Shown: piece after piece, positions 17,386 through 25,524 of the stretch
Layout: each line of letters opens with the position of its first letter
Position numbering within the stretch: position 1 is the first letter of the stretch
Program-made: the position numbers and the translations under genes
The notes under the pieces: generated by a model
The model's input: only the letters and a program-made list of their open reading frames with translations
Databases searched by the model: none
What the model was told of the DNA's origin: nothing
Assembly: GCA_965544035.1 (NCBI GenBank)
Contig: CBEULR010000006.1
Location: 1 to 64,000, forward strand
DNA: 64,000 bases
Direction of reading: 5' to 3'
From: CBEULR01 sp965544035
Lineage (GTDB): Bacteria; Bacillota; Desulfotomaculia; Desulfotomaculales; Desulforudaceae

Positions 17386-18207
17386 TCAGGGCTTTAACCC
17401 CCACCGGCGATGGATCGGAGTTGGTCCAAACCGCTGCAAACATTCATAGTGCCGCGCCGTACCGTAGCCCTTGTGCTCTGCAAATCCGTACTCCGGAAAG
17501 CAGCGATGGCACCGCGTCATCAGCTCATCCCTCCAAACCTTGGCGAGGATGGAGGCTGCCGCAATCGAAGCACATTCGGCATCCCCGTGCACAACTGCGG
17601 ATTGCCGGATAGAAATGCCCGGAACGGCCATATGCCCGTCCACCAACAGCCAAGCGGGCCTGGTATGGAGCAAGCTTATCGCGCGCCGCATCGCCAAAAA
17701 GGTGGCGCCCAGAATATTGAACCGCTCGATTTCCTCCACTGAGGCCAACGCCACGCTCCAATCAGAAGCGGTACGCGCAATTTCCTCCGCCACACGAAGT
17801 CGGCGGGCCGGAGGGATTTTCTTGGAATCATTCAGCCCCCGAATGAAGGTTCCGGGGGGCAGGATGACAGCGGCCGCCACCACCGGCCCGGCGATTGGCC
17901 CCCGCCCCACCTCATCCAACCCGGCCACCGGCGTCACTCCGCGTTCAGCCAGTGCCTCCTCTCGGCTGTACATCTTCCGTATCCGCGCCAGTTCCGCGGC
18001 CGCGCGCTTCCTCCGCCCCATGATCCGGCGGTAAAGTTCCCGGACCCCCGCGCGGTGGTCCTGACGCAGGGCCTCCAGAAATGCCGGTTCAAGTTCCGCC
18101 TCCAGCCCACACTCCAGGCGGCGTTTGATTTCGGCCAGTGTTAACGCAGAAACATCCATCAAAAGACATAATTCTTGCTCGGGCCGACCAATCCCTGCCT
18201 GCGGCAC
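17386..18207 (-). CDS. rnhB: Ribonuclease HII
   Basis: A 273-residue RNase HII, which removes RNA from RNA-DNA hybrids and excises misinserted ribonucleotides. Active-site acidic residues are in G-L-D-E-V-G-R-G-P (Asp, Glu), L-V-D-G-H (Asp) and the D-A-E-C-A-S-I-A-A-A-S-I-L-A-K region. I chose GTG 18207 because GGGGGAG lies 7 bases upstream; ATG 18159 also begins a plausible N-terminus but has no ribosome binding site. In Bacillus it follows rbgA directly, whereas here 12 kb of molybdenum-hydroxylase genes lie between them. Confidence 0.9.
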   Translation of the reverse strand: MPQAGIGRPEQELCLLMDVSALTLAEIKRRLECGLEAELEPAFLEALRQDHRAGVRELYRRIMGRRKRAAAELARIRKMYSREEALAERGVTPVAGLDEVGRGPIAGPVVAAAVILPPGTFIRGLNDSKKIPPARRLRVAEEIARTASDWSVALASVEEIERFNILGATFLAMRRAISLLHTRPAWLLVDGHMAVPGISIRQSAVVHGDAECASIAAASILAKVWRDELMTRCHRCFPEYGFAEHKGYGTARHYECLQRFGPTPIHRRWGLKP

Positions 18208-18243
18208 AATTCTTCTCCCCCGGAACTTGCCCCCTGCCAACAC

Positions 18244-18660
18244 TTATTTCTGACAGCGGTGTTCATCCGGTCCCTTCCCCATGATATCTTTCATCCGCAA
18301 AAGGGCCGTTTCCGAAAGAAAGGCCAGATGGCTGGGGGTGCCCTCCAGGGTGTCCCCCAACAATCTAATGCCGTTATCCGTTTCCAGGTAGTCCACCGGC
18401 AGTGTACGCCGAAATACTTGCCCCGTTTCTTTATCTGTGACCTCAACGACCACAGAGTTCGCCGTGATTTTATTTGAGGGCGTTTCCCCCGTCCATTTCT
18501 CCAGAAAACGGTTTACATTTTCCAGATACAATGTGTGAAGCTCCAGCCACTTTTTGATCAATTCCGGATAATCTCCCTCATACCGGGCCGAGAGCTTATT
18601 CATTAGCTCGTTGCAAAAAGCGGTTACGTCCTGGCGTAGGATCCGGTCGTCGTTATTCAC
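18244..18660 (-). CDS. Hypothetical protein of the Mop locus
   Basis: A 138-residue soluble protein of unknown family, predicted largely helical in the first 60 residues and mixed afterwards. It contains no cysteine-rich or nucleotide-binding motif; the only Cys residues are near positions 16 and 136. It begins with a GTG that overlaps the stop of the histidine phosphatase gene (GTGA), so it is translationally coupled to the molybdenum-hydroxylase locus and is its last gene. Confidence 0.65.
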   Translation of the reverse strand: MNNDDRILRQDVTAFCNELMNKLSARYEGDYPELIKKWLELHTLYLENVNRFLEKWTGETPSNKITANSVVVEVTDKETGQVFRRTLPVDYLETDNGIRLLGDTLEGTPSHLAFLSETALLRMKDIMGKGPDEHRCQK

Positions 18661-19274
18661 TGGTCCAAAGCCCCCTCTGTATAATTGAGCATCTTCAGCC
18701 GATAGCCGAAATCATCAACCTGGATAATGTTGACACACGCGTAGTCCTGCACAATGCGGAACAGGTTTTCGGGCGGCATCCCCAGAATGCGGCACAGCAA
18801 CAGGCGGTTCACACCGGCATGGGCCACGATGGCGATATTCTCCGATTGCAGCTGCGTAATTTCCCTGAAGACAGCCCAAACCCGGGCGTCGCAGTCCGCA
18901 AAGCTCTCACCGCCCGTGGGCCTGAAATGGAAGATATCACGGCCCCTGGCCTCAAATTCGCGTGGATAGCGGCAGGCCACCTCGGTAAAGGTCAGCCCCT
19001 CCCACGCCCCCAGCGCAATTTCCCGCAGGTCCTTTCGTTTCTGAACCGCCGGACCTCTCTCACCCACCATCAACTGGGCGGTGGTAAAGGCCCGGGACAA
19101 GTCACTGGCAAACACCGCGTCCAGTTTGATCCGGCTAAACCGCGCGGCCAGCAGGGCCGCCTGCCGGTAACCCTCCCTGCTCAGAGGAAGGTCGATCTGA
19201 CCAACATATGTGCGCTCCTTAGTTGGAGTCTCTATCCGGCCATGCCGGACTAAATAAATGGTCTTCACTGACAC
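18657..19274 (-). CDS. Histidine phosphatase family protein
   Basis: A 205-residue member of the phosphoglycerate mutase-like branch. The nucleophile is in L-V-R-H-G (about residues 8-12), the second Arg in S-D-L-S-R-A, a Glu in L-R-E-I-A-L-G-A-W-E-G, and the second catalytic His in I-V-A-H-A-G. It resembles CobC/GpmB-type phosphatases; the substrate is unknown. GTG 19274 starts 12 bases after the CoA ligase stop. Its place in the Mop locus, between the ligase and the unknown gene, suggests it acts on a phosphorylated intermediate of that pathway. Confidence 0.85.
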   Translation of the reverse strand: MSVKTIYLVRHGRIETPTKERTYVGQIDLPLSREGYRQAALLAARFSRIKLDAVFASDLSRAFTTAQLMVGERGPAVQKRKDLREIALGAWEGLTFTEVACRYPREFEARGRDIFHFRPTGGESFADCDARVWAVFREITQLQSENIAIVAHAGVNRLLLCRILGMPPENLFRIVQDYACVNIIQVDDFGYRLKMLNYTEGALDQ

Positions 19275-19286
19275 CGGTCTACCCCT

Positions 19287-20621
19287 TTAACGCGTGTTTT
19301 CCACCATAATCCTTCTCTTACCCGCGGGCGGTCGGTAATGGGCCGGCGCAACGCAGGTCTCAGTGCTGATATGAAGACGGCTCTGTTCCGCTAAGAATCG
19401 CAGCGCCGGGTGGGTCATCAGCGCCCCGCGGATCAGGCGCTGGTCCGGAGCCTTGTCCAGCGTGCGGAGCGTAAGGCTCAGAACGGGTGTCGGCGGCCCG
19501 ACGTTAAGCAATGCCGTGAGATCAATCACACCCGGCAGGGCCGGCCACAACTCGTCCAAATCCCCCATACTCAGGGTATGTCCCGCCCCAACTTCGATCA
19601 GGCCTTCTCTTCTTGCCTTCACTCGCCCCAGCCGGGCCAAGACCGACCCGCAGGCACACGGTTCCCGGGTAAGCCAGGCCAAGTCCCCGGTACGGTAGCG
19701 TATTAAAGGCATACCCTCCCTGGTCAGGGTGGTCACCACCACCTCACCGCACTCCCCATCCGGAAGAGGGGTACCGGACAGAGGGTCCACAATCTCAAAC
19801 AGAAAATCCCCCTCAAACAGGTGATAGCCGTTGTGCTCCCGGCACTCGATTCCGCCGCCCATCCCCAGTTCGGTCATACCGAAATACCGGAACACCTCCA
19901 CCTTCCACAGGCGCCCGATCTCATTCACCGCCGCTTGGGCCACATAATCGGTGGCCAGAAGAAGCTTTTTGAGGTTTAACGGACACTTTGGCGCACGCCG
20001 GGCATAATATTTGGCCGCGGCCAGCAGATGTGTCGGAATCCCCACGGCCACCTCAGCCTGAGTATCCGCCAGTTTGGCGATCAGATCGCCAAGCGTGTGC
20101 CCGATGCCAAACCTGACCGGCTCCACACCCAGCTCCTCCAGCGCCCGGGCCAGCAAATCCACCAGTCCGCCCTGCCGCTCACCGGGCAGCAAGATCAGAA
20201 CCTTTTCCCCGGGCCGGGTCAGCGTCGCCATCCCTTGCTTGAAGTAATCTATGGTCAGAGCCTGATCCGCCGGGGTGAAGAAGACCCGCTTGGGGCGTCC
20301 TGTGGTGCCCGAAGTATCAAGAGTTACCACCCTCCCGACCGCACTTTGGGATACGCACAGCATCTGCAGGCCTGCACTCTTCAGATCTTCGGCGGTGGTA
20401 AGCGGCAAGCGGGCCAGGTCCGCAAAACTGTCCAAGCGGTTTGGAACGCAACCCGCTAGGTGCCGCCTGTAAAAAGGACTGGCCCCGGCCGCATAGGCCA
20501 ACACCTCGGCCAGCTTATCAAGCTGATAGGCCCGAATCCGTGCCGCGGAAAGGGTCTCGTCCGGCCGCATGCCGATCTTCGCCTTCACCCATTCATCAAG
20601 AAACCCGCCTTGTCCCCGCAT
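19287..20621 (-). CDS. PaaK-like AMP-dependent CoA ligase (Mop locus)
   Basis: A 444-residue adenylate-forming enzyme related to phenylacetate-CoA ligase. The P-loop-like T-S-G-T-T-G-R-P-K motif is near residue 111, F-G-M-T-E near 245, and Y-R-T-G-D-L near 313, followed by a C-x-C-G motif. It should activate a carboxylic acid with ATP and load it onto CoA; the acid is unknown. ATG 20621 has GAGGTG upstream and lies 5 bases after the radical SAM stop. It corresponds to the family I recall as DVU_1553-type CoA ligases, found beside aldehyde oxidoreductase genes. Confidence 0.8.
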   Translation of the reverse strand: MRGQGGFLDEWVKAKIGMRPDETLSAARIRAYQLDKLAEVLAYAAGASPFYRRHLAGCVPNRLDSFADLARLPLTTAEDLKSAGLQMLCVSQSAVGRVVTLDTSGTTGRPKRVFFTPADQALTIDYFKQGMATLTRPGEKVLILLPGERQGGLVDLLARALEELGVEPVRFGIGHTLGDLIAKLADTQAEVAVGIPTHLLAAAKYYARRAPKCPLNLKKLLLATDYVAQAAVNEIGRLWKVEVFRYFGMTELGMGGGIECREHNGYHLFEGDFLFEIVDPLSGTPLPDGECGEVVVTTLTREGMPLIRYRTGDLAWLTREPCACGSVLARLGRVKARREGLIEVGAGHTLSMGDLDELWPALPGVIDLTALLNVGPPTPVLSLTLRTLDKAPDQRLIRGALMTHPALRFLAEQSRLHISTETCVAPAHYRPPAGKRRIMVENTR

Positions 20622-20626
20622 CCACT

Positions 20627-21988
20627 TCACCTCGTTATTGAGGAGCGATAAATACTCCGGCCGTTTCGGGCGGTTAAGTTGTAGGCGCAAAACGGTATCA
20701 GTTTGCCGTCGGGGTGAAAAACATGCAGCTTGCAATCCCGCAGGCGGTCCAGATCCAAAGTCCAGGCATCCTGAAACGCCATACCGGAGATACACAGTGT
20801 GTGGCCCTGAATCCGCTCCAGGATCTGGTCGAAGTCAAGCGTACTCAGCTTGGTGCAGTTGCATTTCCCGCTTTTGGGCGGGGCCGACCACTGCCTGGAG
20901 ACAAAGGACCGGGCCTTTTGAATCTCTACCCGCGGGTTCACCGGTTTCATGCTTGCTTTATAATCGCGGAACGAACTCCAGGGCTTCAGTTTACCGTCCG
21001 GCGTCAGGGTAAAGTTCCCGTGAAAGGTGCAGTAAGAGTTTTCCGCCCCGGCCGGTATGAAATGGTCTGCCTTGATTCGGCCGTCCGTTCGCTGCTCCAC
21101 CGCCCGCAGAATCTCCGGAACCGTGACCCGCTTTTCGGGCGGTGCACCGGGATAGCGACCGAAGTAGCTGATCGGCTGGAAATGCACGCCCCTGATGTGG
21201 GGCATACCGTTGATCGCCAGGTCAATGATCGCGCCCAGATTGTCCATATTAACCCCAGGGACCAGGGTCGGCACCAGTATTACCCCCAGCCCCGCCCGGG
21301 CGCAATTCTCAATGGCCGCCATTTTCTCCCGGAACAAGGCCCTTCCCCGGATTATTTTGTAAATCTCATCGTTCGTGCCGTCAAACTGCAGGAAAACCGA
21401 GTTTAAACCCGCCTCTCTCAAGGTCCTGACGAACTCCGGCTCCCGGGCCAGGCGCAACCCGTTGGAATTCAACTGCAAGTAGGTGAAACCCGCCTCCCGG
21501 CCCAAGCGCACAATCTCCGGCAGGTCATCCCGGACTGTAGGCTCGCCGCCCGAAATCTGAATATTGTACGGGCCGCCATGGAGTGCCAGCCAACCGTACC
21601 AAGCGCGAATCTCATTCAAAGACGGGTCGGATCCGGTTCTTTGTTGAGACGACGCAAAACAAATGGGACAGTTGAGGTTGCAATCCGCGGTGACCTCCAG
21701 AAGCACACAGCAGGTTTCCTGCCGGTGTTCCGGGCAAAGCCCGCAATCAAAAGGGCATCCGTTTTCCACCAGCGTGACCGGGTTTTCAATGGTCGCCGGA
21801 ATCCTGTCCACACCCCAGTCGGCGTAGGCCGGTTCGCCGTCCCAAATCAGGACCCGAAACGTGCCGTGCTCTGCACATTTCTTAACCAGATAGACCGCAT
21901 CGCCAACCATCACCTTGTTGGCGGGAACGACCCTTAAACACTCCGGACACACGCTCTCCGTAGACCCGACAACTTCTTCTTCAGCCAT
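20627..21988 (-). CDS. trsS: Radical SAM protein TrsS-like (Mop locus)
   Basis: A 453-residue radical SAM enzyme. An N-terminal Zn/Fe-S-like section has C-P-E-C (14-17), Cys38 and C-P-F-D-C-G-L-C (about 78-85). The radical SAM motif C-N-L-N-C-P-I-C is at about 102-109. A G-G-E-P follows, and a C-terminal Cys-rich tail contains K-C-N-C and P-F-C-A-Y-N-L. Relatives named TrsS can carry selenocysteine; this copy has only Cys and no in-frame TGA. The extra clusters resemble those of methanogenic and MoCo-type maturases, so an enzyme- or cofactor-modifying role is likely, but the substrate is unknown. Confidence 0.7.
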   Translation of the reverse strand: MAEEEVVGSTESVCPECLRVVPANKVMVGDAVYLVKKCAEHGTFRVLIWDGEPAYADWGVDRIPATIENPVTLVENGCPFDCGLCPEHRQETCCVLLEVTADCNLNCPICFASSQQRTGSDPSLNEIRAWYGWLALHGGPYNIQISGGEPTVRDDLPEIVRLGREAGFTYLQLNSNGLRLAREPEFVRTLREAGLNSVFLQFDGTNDEIYKIIRGRALFREKMAAIENCARAGLGVILVPTLVPGVNMDNLGAIIDLAINGMPHIRGVHFQPISYFGRYPGAPPEKRVTVPEILRAVEQRTDGRIKADHFIPAGAENSYCTFHGNFTLTPDGKLKPWSSFRDYKASMKPVNPRVEIQKARSFVSRQWSAPPKSGKCNCTKLSTLDFDQILERIQGHTLCISGMAFQDAWTLDLDRLRDCKLHVFHPDGKLIPFCAYNLTARNGRSIYRSSITR

Positions 21989-23132
21989 CCTGCAGACCTC
22001 TTTTCGCCATATTTTCCATCAAATAGCCTTGCAGGTCTTCCAAACCAAGATGGTTCTCAACCTTGCTTTTGATCGCAAAGGCATGTCGGCGGCGTCTCTT
22101 GACACTGGCCGCCGCTTCCGGTCGGTGCCCGAACTTGAGCAGGGGCCCCCGGAACCTTTCCTCGCAGGAAACCAGGTTCTCCCCCTTCACCAGCTTATCG
22201 GCCAGGTAAACCAGCGTTCTCTCATCTATCGGGGGTTCACCTCGGACCTCCAGATCGGTATGCTGGCGCACAATCTCGGCTACCGGGGGAAATCCCTCGG
22301 CAAGTACCATCTCGCCGCCTTTACGGGCGTGATGCGGATAACCCTTGGCGATGTCGTGCAGAAGCCCGCCGGCCCTGACAAGCTCCGGGTTCAGGGACAA
22401 ACCGCGCTTCTTCAGCGCCTGCGCCAGAATCCCGGCCACTTCGGCCACCTTTTGACCGTGCCGCCGCACTCTGTCCGGCACACCGTACAGCTCAAAAAGA
22501 GCCTCGCACTCCGCCGGCGTGGGAATTAGATCCCGGCCGGCCAGCTTCACGGCTCTTTCGTAATCCGCCGGGGTGTCCAGATCCAGCACTATGCCCTCAT
22601 CAACACACGCTACATTCCCGGCTCTGTGCGCAAAACCCTCCAGTACCGCGCGCAAATTGCTATCCCTTCCCGCGGCCCGTATCGCCCCGAAACAGTCGCG
22701 CGTGATCAGAGGCGGGTGTCCCCGTCGGCCGCGAAAACAGGGATAGATTACGCTATAGGCGGTTTCCCGGTAGACCCCGGTGAGTTTTTCGATCGTTGTC
22801 TTTTTCACCAGAGGCATATCCCCCGGTAGCAGAAAAAAACCGTCCGTATCCGGTGCCAATGAGTTTACTCCCCGTACCACTGAGGAAAACATGCCCGCTG
22901 CATAGTCTTCATTCACTACCGTGGTTACCCCCAGCGGGGACAGAACGGCTTGCAAATCCCCGGCGCGGTGGCCGAGCACCACCCGGATGTCGGAAATCCC
23001 TCCCTCAAGAAAGCTGCGCACCGCGCGCACAATCACGTATTCACCATCCAAGAGGAGCAAAGGCTTGAAATCACCCATCCGCGACGAGTACCCGGCCGCC
23101 AAGATTAAAGCCGTTAACTTACCGGTGCGCAT
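21981..23132 (-). CDS. NTP transferase-HD fusion (Mop locus)
   Basis: A 383-residue two-domain protein. Residues 1-200 form a MobA/MocA-like nucleotidyltransferase with L-A-A-G-Y-S-S-R-M-G at the N-terminus and L-P-G-D-M-P near 105. Residues 205-383 contain an HD hydrolase domain with L-L-H-D-I-A-K-G. MocA-type enzymes attach CMP to molybdopterin, making the cytosine dinucleotide used by D. gigas Mop, so this is the probable cofactor-finishing enzyme; the HD domain's role is unclear. It overlaps xdhC by 14 bases and trsS by 8. It matches the family I recall as DVU_1551 NTP transferases. Confidence 0.8.
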   Translation of the reverse strand: MRTGKLTALILAAGYSSRMGDFKPLLLLDGEYVIVRAVRSFLEGGISDIRVVLGHRAGDLQAVLSPLGVTTVVNEDYAAGMFSSVVRGVNSLAPDTDGFFLLPGDMPLVKKTTIEKLTGVYRETAYSVIYPCFRGRRGHPPLITRDCFGAIRAAGRDSNLRAVLEGFAHRAGNVACVDEGIVLDLDTPADYERAVKLAGRDLIPTPAECEALFELYGVPDRVRRHGQKVAEVAGILAQALKKRGLSLNPELVRAGGLLHDIAKGYPHHARKGGEMVLAEGFPPVAEIVRQHTDLEVRGEPPIDERTLVYLADKLVKGENLVSCEERFRGPLLKFGHRPEAAASVKRRRRHAFAIKSKVENHLGLEDLQGYLMENMAKRGLQDG

Positions 23133-24168
23133 TCTTTTCCCTTTCCGCCCGGACTCTAATCAACTGCGCGACAATGCTGACCGCAATCTCAGCCGGGGTT
23201 TCGGACATGATATCCAGGCCGATGGGTGAATAGACCCGGGCCAACTCTTCCCGGGCAAACCCCTCGGCCTCAAGCGCCGCATATATCCCGTCCCGCTTGC
23301 GCCGGCTGCCGATCATACCCACGTAGGCCGCAGGCCGCCGCAACAGTTGTCTCAAAACGTTTTTGTCGTGCAAATGTCCCCGGGTCACAATGACCAGATA
23401 ACTGTCACCATCGATCGGCAGGTCAGGCAGTTGGTCGAAGGAGTCTAGCACGATCAACTGCGAGAAGGGGAACCTCTCCCGATTGGCATACTCCGCCCGG
23501 TCGTCCAGGACCACGGTCCGGAACCCGACCTGGTGGGCTACCGGTGCTATTTGCTGGGAAATGTGTCCCGCGCCAAAAATGTACACGGTGCCCGCGTTTC
23601 GGATCGGTTCCACGACAACCCTCTGGTCGTCCAATACTTCGGAATGAATACTTATCTTCGCCGGGCCCGAAATCAGTTTCTCCAGGAATTCCGGAGCACA
23701 GTCCAGCCGTCCGACCAGCGTCCCGTCGGCTTTAACCAGGCAGAGGCGGCGGCCGGAAATGATTCCTTTCCCTTTCGGAAACATCGTCACCAGCCAGCAT
23801 TTTTGCCGGTGTCCAATGGAATCGACAATCTCCCGGAAAACTTCTAGATTGGTCTGGTCAGCGGGATCGTGATAGTCTAAGAAAACCTCTCCCGCTCCGC
23901 CGCAGATCATATCCATGTCGTGGTGACCGTTTAAGTCAAATTCCTCCAGGCGCGGCTTTTTGGACCGGAAAACAGCCCCCGCCAGAGCACGCGCATCTCC
24001 TTCCAGCTTGCCTCCGCCAATGGTACCCATGATTGATCCGTCCGCCCGGACCAGCATTTTTGCCCCGGCAGTGCGCGGTGCCGAGCCGGATTTGGAGAAG
24101 ATCGTCGCCGTAACCAGGCTCTCGCCCTTCGTCAAAAGGGCGAACATTTCCCGCCAAATCTCGAACAA
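23119..24168 (-). CDS. XdhC/CoxI family Mo-hydroxylase maturation factor
   Basis: A 349-residue protein with the N-terminal XdhC/CoxI domain (S-A-P-R-x-x-G-A-K-M and M-x-x-x-G-G-x-x-E with M-I-C-G-G) and a C-terminal Rossmann domain (V-Y-I-F-G-A-G-H-I-S, then G-M-I-G-S-R-R-K). XdhC proteins bind the molybdenum cofactor, help add the terminal sulfido ligand and hand the cofactor to the hydroxylase. TTG 24168 follows GGGGTGA. It sits between the C-GCAxxG-C-C gene and the NTP transferase, in the expected order for cofactor finishing. Confidence 0.9.
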   Translation of the reverse strand: MFEIWREMFALLTKGESLVTATIFSKSGSAPRTAGAKMLVRADGSIMGTIGGGKLEGDARALAGAVFRSKKPRLEEFDLNGHHDMDMICGGAGEVFLDYHDPADQTNLEVFREIVDSIGHRQKCWLVTMFPKGKGIISGRRLCLVKADGTLVGRLDCAPEFLEKLISGPAKISIHSEVLDDQRVVVEPIRNAGTVYIFGAGHISQQIAPVAHQVGFRTVVLDDRAEYANRERFPFSQLIVLDSFDQLPDLPIDGDSYLVIVTRGHLHDKNVLRQLLRRPAAYVGMIGSRRKRDGIYAALEAEGFAREELARVYSPIGLDIMSETPAEIAVSIVAQLIRVRAEREKNAHR

Positions 24169-24186
24169 TGTTAATCACCCCGTCTA

Positions 24187-24624
24187 TTACTCGGTGGCAT
24201 AGCCGTGTTTTGCAAGGATCTCCATCGCCTTGAGATAAGTCTCTCTCACAATCTGCGGACAGCGTTCCTTTCGATTCTGCGGGTTGTCCTCCAAAATATC
24301 ACGGCAGTTGATTCCGCCGTATTTTTGCGCCTGCTCGGCCTTAAACCAATCCACCAACTCCCCGATCATTTCCTTCAGCCTTGGTTCATCCGGTTTTCCT
24401 GTCTCATCCCGGCCCACATATAACGCCAGAAGACAGGCCCCGCCGGTTAAAGCGCCGCAATTCTCCCCGGAAAAACCGAGTCCCCCACCTAAACCAGCCA
24501 TCGCGTCTATCAGGTCCGGGTTTTCTTTACCCTGCTTTTCCAGCCCGAGCTGGAGCAGGATCTGACTGCAATACAGCCCCTGTTGGGATAGTTCCAGCAT
24601 ACGCATTAGATCCTCGTTCAACAT
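24187..24624 (-). CDS. C-GCAxxG-C-C family redox protein
   Basis: A 145-residue protein with the family's conserved cysteines: Cys19 in Y-C-S-Q, Cys56 in N-C-G-A-L-T-G-G, Cys64, Cys107 in N-C-R-D-I-L and Cys122 in R-C-P-Q. The family is thought to bind an Fe-S cluster or a redox-active metal; the function is not established. ATG 24624 has a strong GAAGGAGGGAG site. Its first 98 bases lie inside the 3' end of the upstream methyltransferase frame. It corresponds to DVU_1555-type proteins. Confidence 0.85.
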   Translation of the reverse strand: MLNEDLMRMLELSQQGLYCSQILLQLGLEKQGKENPDLIDAMAGLGGGLGFSGENCGALTGGACLLALYVGRDETGKPDEPRLKEMIGELVDWFKAEQAQKYGGINCRDILEDNPQNRKERCPQIVRETYLKAMEILAKHGYATE

Positions 24625-25309
24625 TCCGTCTCCCTCCTTCGTTTCCGGAAGCCGGGGGTTTTGCGGCCACCAAAAGGAAATAGCCGAAGGCCCTTTTACA
24701 TACCCCGGGGGCACAACCCCCGTCCGGCACCAGCCAAGAATTATCTAAACAGCCATACGTCATAATGTAACGGGCCACAAATTCCTTTAAACACTCCGAA
24801 ACATCTTCCCAGACAATCAATTGAAAGCCGTGCCGGGCCGTCAGGTCCTGCACGGCGGCAGATGTCCTGGCCCCCCTAAAGCACGCCGCCGTGGGGCGGT
24901 TTTGCACTACACCGTCCCGGACATAAAGGTCGGAAACCGCAAGCCTGCCACCCGGCCGCAATACCCGGTGTATTTCGCCCAGCACTGCCGGGTCGTAATC
25001 CAGCACCGACAGGGTGCATTCGGCAAAGACACCATCAAACGACGCATCAGGGAAAGGCAGGGAGGCTCCGTCGGCCAGAAGAATACGGTGCGCCGGCACA
25101 AGCTCTTGCGCTGCGGCGACCCGCACCGGGTCATTGTCAACCCCCACCGCATCCAAGCCGTATTTGTGCAACAGGTGTGCCACCGTCCGCCCGGTACCAC
25201 ACCCCAGATCCAAGACCCGCGCCCCTTGCCGAAAGGCACAAATCTCCACCAACGCTTCCGTGATCTTAAGCGCTCCGGGGCGAAAGACTCCCTCCAGCGG
25301 CTTGCTCAT
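24527..25309 (-). CDS. trsM: SAM-dependent methyltransferase (Mop locus)
   Basis: A 260-residue class I methyltransferase: V-L-D-L-G-C-G-T-G at about 33-41, the acidic G-V-D-N-D at about 56-60 and L-R-P-G-G near 118. The conserved domain ends near residue 220 at G-Y-F-L-L-V-A. The remaining 40 residues are low-complexity and overlap the next gene by 98 bases. Cys residues in G-C-L-D and G-G-C-A-P-G-V-C are unusual for small-molecule methyltransferases. It resembles arsenite/UbiE-type enzymes and the family I recall as DVU_1556/TrsM. The ATGA start overlaps the redox-protein stop. Confidence 0.75.
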   Translation of the reverse strand: MSKPLEGVFRPGALKITEALVEICAFRQGARVLDLGCGTGRTVAHLLHKYGLDAVGVDNDPVRVAAAQELVPAHRILLADGASLPFPDASFDGVFAECTLSVLDYDPAVLGEIHRVLRPGGRLAVSDLYVRDGVVQNRPTAACFRGARTSAAVQDLTARHGFQLIVWEDVSECLKEFVARYIMTYGCLDNSWLVPDGGCAPGVCKRAFGYFLLVAAKPPASGNEGGRRNVERGSNAYAGTIPTGAVLQSDPAPARAGKAG

Positions 25310-25512
25310 TTGTCCTCCAGAGCCTTTTCCACCTGGTCCATTTTACCCAGGGCCAGGGCCTCCGGTATATAGACCAGCCCGCATCGCGGACACTTGTATA
25401 ACTCCACCGGGAAACTGCTGCCCAGGTAGGACAGCGTAACCGGCCCGGGGGCCAGAGGCACATCACATTGGGCACAAATAATGGCTGGATCCGGTTTGAC
25501 ATCGGTACTCAT
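25306..25512 (-). CDS. Small CxxC redox/zinc protein (DVU_1557-like)
   Basis: A 68-residue protein with two C-x2-C pairs (Cys13/Cys16 and Cys41/Cys44), so it probably forms a rubredoxin- or zinc-ribbon-like knuckle able to bind Fe or Zn. ATG 25512 follows AGGGGG. It lies 12 bases after the large dicluster protein and overlaps the methyltransferase start by 4 bases, so it is clearly part of the Mop locus. The role may be electron transfer or metal handling. Confidence 0.75.
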   Translation of the reverse strand: MSTDVKPDPAIICAQCDVPLAPGPVTLSYLGSSFPVELYKCPRCGLVYIPEALALGKMDQVEKALEDK

Positions 25513-25524
25513 TAAACGGCCCCC

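Noticed and set aside
20627..21988. Selenocysteine in the TrsS-type radical SAM protein
   Set aside because: The frame has no in-frame TGA; the C-terminal P-F-C-A-Y-N-L site is a Cys form.
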